Positions 21,382 through 25,596 of a stretch of 25,596 nt of DNA are shown here, piece after piece; within the stretch, counting starts at the first letter, position 1; every line of letters begins with the position of its first letter. A program made the translations under genes and the position numbers. The DNA is from a virus, in the IMG/VR virus record IMGVR_UViG_3300043499_000120, positions 1 to 25,596 of that record, one strand, 5' to 3'. The notes below the pieces were generated by a model. It made no database searches. It saw only the letters and a list, made by a program, of their open reading frames with translations, and was not told where the DNA came from.

Positions 21382-22580
21382 TGCCGGTTCAACACGATCC
21401 GTTTGCGCAGATCGTCAATGTTCATTGGGGAGACGGGCTGCAATTTCTCTATTCCGGTGCTGATGGGATGTGGGCATCGGAAGATGGACAGAGCTGGAAG
21501 AAAGCCGAACACTCGGTGCCTGCAGTATCATTGGCGACGGTCGACGAGGTATGGGTCGGCGTCGGGCCAGATGGGGTATGGAGATCGGTAGACGACGCGA
21601 CAACCTGGGCGCCCATCACCGGTGTGCCAGCATTGTTGGAAGTCGTCGCCATGAAGCCGAAAGATGTTGGTCCTGATGGCGGGTCGAAGAAGGGCGTTTT
21701 TGCCGGCTGGATGGAGGACGAGGAGGGCGAAAATCACATCGTTTATACGTCTCTGGATCTTGGCAAGACCTGGCTCAGGGCATTGTCGATTTCGACGACC
21801 GTCGGTGAGAACGGCTATGAGTTTATTCAGGGGATCAGCGGTTGCGATGGGACTCTTTTTGTCTGCACGAGTAGAGGTGCCACCGCTTCTCATAACGGTG
21901 ATGGCCTGATCTATTCCTCTATTACTGGCAGCGCTTTTAAATCCCAGCTCGTATTTGGTCCCGGCACCGATCCCGGCATTGGCGCCTTTCCCAGGCTGGG
22001 CTTTTACGCTTGCGCTGTTGCCTTTGATGAAAAGGCCAAAAGATACATCGCCATCGGCGGCAAGGAATATCGCCCGGATGCTGGTGGCGTACACGAGTCC
22101 TTTTTGATTTACGCCACGTCGGCAACAAGCTCGTTCGGCACAAGCGAGGGCACGATTGCGGCGTCGGCATCGCAAACAACCGGCGCTGGTGACTTTATTT
22201 CGGTGGCCACAAGCGCAGCCGGGGGTAATGGCAAGCATATCGCGGGGCTCTATCTTTTTCACAATGGAGTTGGGGGCGTATTTGTCAGCGGTGAGCTCAA
22301 GGCGGGGTCTATTCCAGGGTTGTTGGCTTCGTTGCAGTCAATGGGTGGTTCGGCCGGCGGCTATATTGGATCATTCTGCTTCAAACCCGACGAGGTCAGC
22401 ACTGACGGGAGCGGTTCGGACCAGGGCGTGTTTGCCTGTACCGCGTTCGGTGCCGACAAGTCTGGTGGGGCTTACCTTACGTCTGGCGCAGCATTTACAA
22501 GGACGCACAGCGGCAAAGGTATTGACATCGGTGGCGCTCCGCGCGGGGCGGTGGCGGTTGGAACAGTAGGCTTCCTCTGA
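21381..22580 (+). CDS. Asp-box (BNR-repeat) propeller-like virion protein
   Basis: A 399-residue protein with three Asp-box (BNR) motifs in its N-terminal third: SEDGQSW (33-39), SVDDATTW (69-76) and SLDLGKTW (124-131). Asp boxes mark beta-propellers of sialidases and of many non-enzymatic surface proteins. The later part is Gly/Ser/Thr rich with repeated strands (for example GVFVSGELKAGSIPG and AYLTSGAAFT), consistent with further blades that have lost the motif. A sialidase-type Arg triad is not evident, so binding is more likely than cleavage. It lies between two fibre-type genes with overlapping stops and starts, so it is probably a receptor-binding tail protein. No signal peptide. Confidence 0.78.
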   Translation: MPVQHDPFAQIVNVHWGDGLQFLYSGADGMWASEDGQSWKKAEHSVPAVSLATVDEVWVGVGPDGVWRSVDDATTWAPITGVPALLEVVAMKPKDVGPDGGSKKGVFAGWMEDEEGENHIVYTSLDLGKTWLRALSISTTVGENGYEFIQGISGCDGTLFVCTSRGATASHNGDGLIYSSITGSAFKSQLVFGPGTDPGIGAFPRLGFYACAVAFDEKAKRYIAIGGKEYRPDAGGVHESFLIYATSATSSFGTSEGTIAASASQTTGAGDFISVATSAAGGNGKHIAGLYLFHNGVGGVFVSGELKAGSIPGLLASLQSMGGSAGGYIGSFCFKPDEVSTDGSGSDQGVFACTAFGADKSGGAYLTSGAAFTRTHSGKGIDIGGAPRGAVAVGTVGFL

Positions 22581-23827
22581 TGCTGGTCTGTAATGTCAGC
22601 ATGCGGCCACCGCGGCGGGCGATCGCGGCCGACCTCGCCGAGATTTCGGAGGCGGCGGATTCGCTTGGTGCCGGCAATATTGTTTTCGCCACGCTGGTCG
22701 ACGATCCAGCCTCGGTGAATGAAATCGTCGACGCCTATCTCGGCGAGATCATGATCGAGGCGGCGAGCGCGGCCGATGCCCCAAGCGCCGGATTGACCTT
22801 CGCCGCGACGGTCGACGAGGCGACCACATCTGCCGACGCACCCGATGCCTACATTCCTGCCATAATTCCGGGCACGACCGTTATCGTCTTGACCAGCGGC
22901 ACCTCTTGGACCGTGCCGTTCGATTTCAACAGTTCGAATAACAAGATCGAATGCATTGGCGGCGGCGCTGGTGGTGGGGCTGGATTTGGTGCCACGTCAT
23001 CAGGTGCTGGTGGCGGTGGCGGTGCATACGCAACAAAATCCAATGTCGCATTGTCCGGCGGCGCTTCGGTAACAATTCAAATCGGCCAGGGCGGCGCGGG
23101 CAAGACGACCAATGGTCAAACCACAGCTTCCAATGGGACAAACACGATTTTCGACACCGCCAGTTCGACGGTTATTGCGACCGCCGGATCTGGTTCGACC
23201 GGTGGTCTTTCCGGGGGCTGTACGCCGGTCACTGGCGCATTTGCCGGCGGCAATGGTGGTGGGGCAGCGGCTTCGGGAAGCGGCGGCGGTGGCGGTGGTG
23301 CTGGCGGCAAGAATGGTGTCGGCAAGAATGCTGCAGCCGGGACGACTGGCAACTTCTGGTCTGGCGCGGGTGGCGGCGCATCGGATGGATCAACTGGCAC
23401 AGCAGCGCAGCAGCAAGGGGCCGGCGGTGGTGGCGCCGGCGGACAAGCCTTTGATGGTACTGCGGGCGGTGCAGGTGGAATAGGCAGCATCACAGCCGGC
23501 GTGGCAACTGCGGGCGGTGCTGGCTCACATGGTTCGGGTGGTGGTGGCGGCGGTGGCACTTTTTCTGGTGCTACCACAGCGCAACCCGGTGGGGCCGGCG
23601 GCGCCGGCATAGGCTGGACACAGACTTCCGACAGTAGCATTGCCGGGCCCGGTGGTGGCGGCGGCGGGGGATCAGGTGGTGGGGCGGGATCAAGCGCGTC
23701 TGTGGGCGGCGCTGGTGGCGTCTATGGCGGCGGCGGTGCCGGCGGTGGGGCAACGGCGAATGCCGGCGTCTTCGGCAACGGCGGCAATGGTGCCAACGGC
23801 GTCATCATCATCACGTATACCAACTAG
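22580..23827 (+). CDS. Glycine-rich tail adhesin
   Basis: A 415-residue protein. Residues 1-95 hold Ala/Asp/Ser-rich linker units (ASAADAPSA, TTSADAPDAY). Residues 98-125 (TVIVLTSGTSWTVPFDF then IECIGGGAGGG) are the usual entry to glycine-rich phage tail proteins, and about 126-405 consist of long Gly runs separated by short Ala/Ser/Thr/Asn segments, ending VIIITYTN. This resembles adhesins of T-even-like phages (S16 gp38 type), where Gly-rich motifs form polyglycine II helices and the loops between them contact the receptor. The Gly codons keep high GC3. Loops such as QTSDSSIAGP would be the variable receptor-contact parts. Assignment to the glycine-rich adhesin class is good; receptor unknown. 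Confidence 0.8.
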   Translation: MLVCNVSMRPPRRAIAADLAEISEAADSLGAGNIVFATLVDDPASVNEIVDAYLGEIMIEAASAADAPSAGLTFAATVDEATTSADAPDAYIPAIIPGTTVIVLTSGTSWTVPFDFNSSNNKIECIGGGAGGGAGFGATSSGAGGGGGAYATKSNVALSGGASVTIQIGQGGAGKTTNGQTTASNGTNTIFDTASSTVIATAGSGSTGGLSGGCTPVTGAFAGGNGGGAAASGSGGGGGGAGGKNGVGKNAAAGTTGNFWSGAGGGASDGSTGTAAQQQGAGGGGAGGQAFDGTAGGAGGIGSITAGVATAGGAGSHGSGGGGGGGTFSGATTAQPGGAGGAGIGWTQTSDSSIAGPGGGGGGGSGGGAGSSASVGGAGGVYGGGGAGGGATANAGVFGNGGNGANGVIIITYTN

Positions 23828-23838
23828 GAGAAAATCCA

Positions 23839-24423
23839 ATGACTGAGGAACGCGCACACGCGCGCGACTGCAACGACGCATCCGTAATTCGTGGCACTGG
23901 CCTCGACGAATGCGCCGACGCGCATGGCCGTTATGAGATCGAGTGCATCGGCGCCGACGGCAAGCTCAAATGGCGCGATACCATCGAGAACGTGGTCGCG
24001 ACCGTCGGCAAGAACCTGGCGCTCGACACCTTCCTTGCCGGTTCGACCTACACCGTGACCGGGCCATACATGGGCCTGATCTCGTCGGTCTCCTATTCGG
24101 CGGTCGCGGCGGGCGACACCATGTCCTCGCATGCGGGCTGGCTCGAGGCCGGTGGCACCAATGCGCCGACCTATTCCGGCAATCGCAAGACCGCGGCCTG
24201 GTCGGCCGCTGCCTCGGGGGCCAAGGCGCTGTCGGCGGCGCTGTCGTTCGCGATCACCGGTACAGGAACCGTCAAGGGCGCATTCCTCTGCTACGGCAGC
24301 GGCGCGCTCAACACCAAGGACAACACCGCCGGCGTGCTGTGGTCGGCCGGTACGTTCTCGACCGGCGACAAGGCGGTGGTGAACGGTGACACATTGAATT
24401 GCAACTACAGTTCGTCGCTATGA
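23839..24423 (+). CDS. Conserved virion/tail protein
   Basis: A 194-residue protein with a good AGGAGAA ribosome binding site before ATG 23839. After a variable 30-residue N-terminus comes GRYEIECIGADGKLKWRDTI followed by ENVVATVGKNLALDTFLAGS, TVTGPYMGLISS, and a C-terminal Ala/Gly/Ser/Thr-rich beta region (SAALSFAITGTGTVKGAFLC). I know this pattern (ECxxADGKLKW, GKNLALDTxLAGS) from a widespread phage protein of alphaproteobacteria and other groups; it lies near fibre genes and may be a tail or decoration subunit, but I cannot name its role. It is the last virion-type gene; its stop overlaps the start of the first membrane protein. Confidence 0.72.
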   Translation: MTEERAHARDCNDASVIRGTGLDECADAHGRYEIECIGADGKLKWRDTIENVVATVGKNLALDTFLAGSTYTVTGPYMGLISSVSYSAVAAGDTMSSHAGWLEAGGTNAPTYSGNRKTAAWSAAASGAKALSAALSFAITGTGTVKGAFLCYGSGALNTKDNTAGVLWSAGTFSTGDKAVVNGDTLNCNYSSSL

Positions 24424-24533
24424 CCCCAAACACCAGAGCGGCATTGCCCTGGATCGCGGTCGTTGTCGTGATCCTGCTGGCGCTCGCATTTCTGGGCTGG
24501 CTCGGGTTCGAGCACTGGTCGGAGCTGCCGTGA
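24420..24533 (+). CDS. Very small membrane protein (37 residues)
   Basis: ATG 24420 overlaps the previous TGA (ATGA) and its own TGA overlaps the next GTG. The product has a short polar N-terminus, one strong membrane helix (about residues 10-30, WIAVVVVILLALAFLGWLGF) and a seven-residue tail. It is far too small for most family assignments. As the first of five tightly overlapping small genes leading to a holin candidate, it is likely part of the lysis cassette, perhaps a pinholin-like or accessory membrane protein. The tight coupling and clean membrane helix argue it is real. Confidence 0.6.
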   Translation: MTPNTRAALPWIAVVVVILLALAFLGWLGFEHWSELP

Positions 24534-24766
24534 GCGCAGTCGGCGAAGCCGGCAAGGCCGTCGGCGGCTTCTTCGACATCATGCGCACGCAGCCGCTCGC
24601 GCTGGCGCTAGTCGTCATGAACTTTGCACTGCTGGCCTATATCTTCTGGACCGGCGGCAACGCGATGGAGCAGGTCTACAAGGCCAATGCCGAGTCGCAG
24701 AGGCTGCTGGCCAAATGCGTCGACCTGGATTGGGAGCACCTCAAGACGTTGATGGGTGGCAAATGA
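24530..24766 (+). CDS. Small membrane protein with periplasmic or cytoplasmic helix
   Basis: A 78-residue protein from GTG 24530, overlapping the previous stop. Residues 1-22 are amphipathic, 23-41 (LALALVVMNFALLAYIFW) form a membrane helix, and 45-76 (MEQVYKANAESQRLLAKCVD onwards) are a charged helix containing one Cys. A single N-terminal helix followed by a helical soluble part resembles inner-membrane spanins or antiholin/holin accessory proteins, but no clear signature is present. It is probably part of the lysis cassette. The product ends WEHLKTLMGGK, and its TGA overlaps the next ATG. Confidence 0.65.
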   Translation: MSAVGEAGKAVGGFFDIMRTQPLALALVVMNFALLAYIFWTGGNAMEQVYKANAESQRLLAKCVDLDWEHLKTLMGGK

Positions 24767-25134
24767 TTCCCGAACTACCAGCGTTGGTCTTAGGTCTCTG
24801 GTGTGGGGTGGTGCGCTGGGAGTACGAGCCTGATGTTTTGATCTATTCCCGTGGCGGCTGCCTTGCAGGCGACAATTTTTTGCAGGTAGAGAAGCATCAG
24901 CTACGAAGTCCACGCGCAACGTGTGAAGTGAGCAAGGTGGTCCGGCTTGGGGACAATCGCTGGGTGTCGTCGGGTGAGATGGTCTATTCGGCGTGGGGAA
25001 ACTGCAAGGACGACCAGACAACCTGGCAGCAGAAGGTGACGTTGTTGGAAAACAATTATCTCAAGGCGCGATCTGATTGGCTGCTCTATGAGCCAAACTA
25101 CAAAGGGCATGGACGCTCGCTGCTGCAATGGTGA
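24763..25134 (+). CDS. Small Cys-containing, possibly exported protein
   Basis: ATG 24763 overlaps the previous TGA and gives 123 residues. The first 18 residues (MIPELPALVLGLWCGVVRW) are hydrophobic and could be a weak signal or anchor, though they lack a positive N-terminus and a proper lipobox (the sequence before Cys14 is LGLW). Three more Cys (CLAGD, TCEVS, NCKDD) could form disulfides if exported. The last third is a charged helical region with TWQQKVTLLENNYLKARSDW. I do not recognise it. Possible roles include an outer spanin partner of the preceding gene or a superinfection/lysis modulator; neither is shown by sequence. Base composition is less GC-rich than the neighbours. Confidence 0.6.
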   Translation: MIPELPALVLGLWCGVVRWEYEPDVLIYSRGGCLAGDNFLQVEKHQLRSPRATCEVSKVVRLGDNRWVSSGEMVYSAWGNCKDDQTTWQQKVTLLENNYLKARSDWLLYEPNYKGHGRSLLQW

Positions 25135-25301
25135 GGCGACCACCTAATGTCATCAGCGAAGCCGCCGAGCGATTGACCGGGTATCGGATCAAGGCGCTGC
25201 GCACGGAGATCGAACTGTTCGTGCGCTATCGGGATGCTGTCGATGCCGCGATTGAGGAGCACGAGCGTAAAAACAAAGAAGTAGCGGAGCCTGATGGATA
25301 A
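25128..25301 (+). CDS. Small charged protein (57 residues), unknown
   Basis: ATG 25128 lies seven bases before the end of the upstream gene; a GTG at 25131 forming a GTGA overlap is an alternative start. The product is helical and charged: ISEAAERLTGYRIKALRTEI and ELFVRYRDAVDAAIEEHERK. It has no membrane segment or Cys. Its end overlaps the holin candidate by eight bases in another frame. No family is recognised. Its place inside an overlapping lysis cassette, and clean overlaps at both ends, support that it is translated. Confidence 0.55.
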   Translation: MVRRPPNVISEAAERLTGYRIKALRTEIELFVRYRDAVDAAIEEHERKNKEVAEPDG

Positions 25302-25587
25302 GGAACAGCTCACCGGGGTGCTGCGCATTTTTGTTCCGAGCGTGGTGGCATGGTTCAGCGCGCGCGGGCTTGTTGCGGCTGACCTGGTCGGACCGATGAC
25401 CGACATGGTGATCAACACGCTTGTTGGTATAATTCTGCTCGGTGCGATGATCTGGTCGTTCGTGGCGAACTCGAAGACGGCGCAGATCGCCAAAGTGGCG
25501 GATATGCCTGACGTCAAAAAGGTGGTGACATCGGTAGAGATCGCAGAGGGGACGCTGAAGGACCATGACAAGGTGGTCGAGAGATAA
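25294..25587 (+). CDS. Holin candidate (two membrane helices)
   Basis: A 97-residue protein with two predicted membrane helices: about 9-30 (VLRIFVPSVVAWFSARGLVA) and 37-58 (DMVINTLVGIILLGAMIWSF), then a short polar C-terminal part with AQIAKVADMPDVKKVVTS. Length, helix pair and the MPDVKKVVT-type tail resemble the Pam3-gp28-type putative holins of alphaproteobacterial phages, which oligomerise in the inner membrane and release the endolysin. No endolysin is in the window; it would be expected just downstream. The window ends nine bases after its stop. Assignment depends on topology and tail motif, with no functional evidence. Confidence 0.75.
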   Translation: MDKEQLTGVLRIFVPSVVAWFSARGLVAADLVGPMTDMVINTLVGIILLGAMIWSFVANSKTAQIAKVADMPDVKKVVTSVEIAEGTLKDHDKVVER

Positions 25588-25596
25588 GGCTCCGCA

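Noticed and set aside
22950-23810. Glycine-rich DNA as a CRISPR array or satellite repeat
   Set aside because: The repetition comes from glycine codons in one long forward gene; there are no constant repeat-spacer units.
24763-24804. Lipoprotein signal in the 24763 gene
   Set aside because: The residues before Cys14 (LGLW) do not fit a lipobox and there is no positively charged N-terminus.
1-25596. Integrase, repressor, tRNA, att site or endolysin
   Set aside because: None is visible on either strand; the window holds only late genes from packaging to holin.

Overview
The window is a 25.6 kb, GC-rich, single-strand (+) block of tightly packed phage structural genes. It is the packaging, head, neck, tail and lysis-start part of a siphovirus-type phage or prophage. 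Protein styles (the TerL, tape measure, hub and small conserved tail genes), high GC3, and frequent ATGA/GTGA/TGATG stop-start overlaps suggest an alphaproteobacterial host, most likely Hyphomicrobiales such as Bradyrhizobium or Rhodopseudomonas. This host call is inference from sequence style, not a database match. No integrase, repressor, replication gene, tRNA, CRISPR or endolysin is visible, so temperate versus lytic cannot be decided.

Layout. (1) 1-2086: end of a putative small terminase, then the large terminase, whose start region looks disturbed. (2) 2102-5847: an HK97-type prohead protease fused in frame to the major capsid protein, with a strong internal ribosome binding site that could also make free capsid protein; a Rho-independent terminator; a small protein; then the portal, which lies after the capsid gene rather than before it. 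(3) 5861-10154: two collagen-like proteins flanking a fibre-like protein and accessory genes, one carrying a 135-bp tandem duplication. These lie among head genes and may form capsid decorations. (4) 10154-13853: head-tail connector, a tiny basic protein, a three-gene sugar/methyl-transfer cassette (DUF115/MptE-like, GT9-like, SAM methyltransferase), then head closure and tail terminator genes. (5) 13870-20577: tail tube, a tail assembly chaperone pair with a likely -1 frameshift, a short regulatory-looking gap, a minor tail protein, tape measure, a conserved tail protein, a large hub-like protein and a conserved small protein. (6) 20578-24423: receptor-binding region with a fibre-like protein, an Asp-box propeller-like protein, a glycine-rich adhesin and a further virion-type protein. 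(7) 24420-25587: small membrane and secreted proteins ending in a two-helix holin candidate.

Together these genes would package DNA (TerS/TerL/portal), build and mature an HK97-fold capsid, join it to a long flexible non-contractile tail of roughly 100 nm (from the 678-residue tape measure), bind the host surface and begin lysis. The most interesting points are the protease-capsid fusion with an internal start, the sugar-modification cassette embedded among neck genes, the fibre/collagen cassette in the head module, and the tail chaperone frameshift region.
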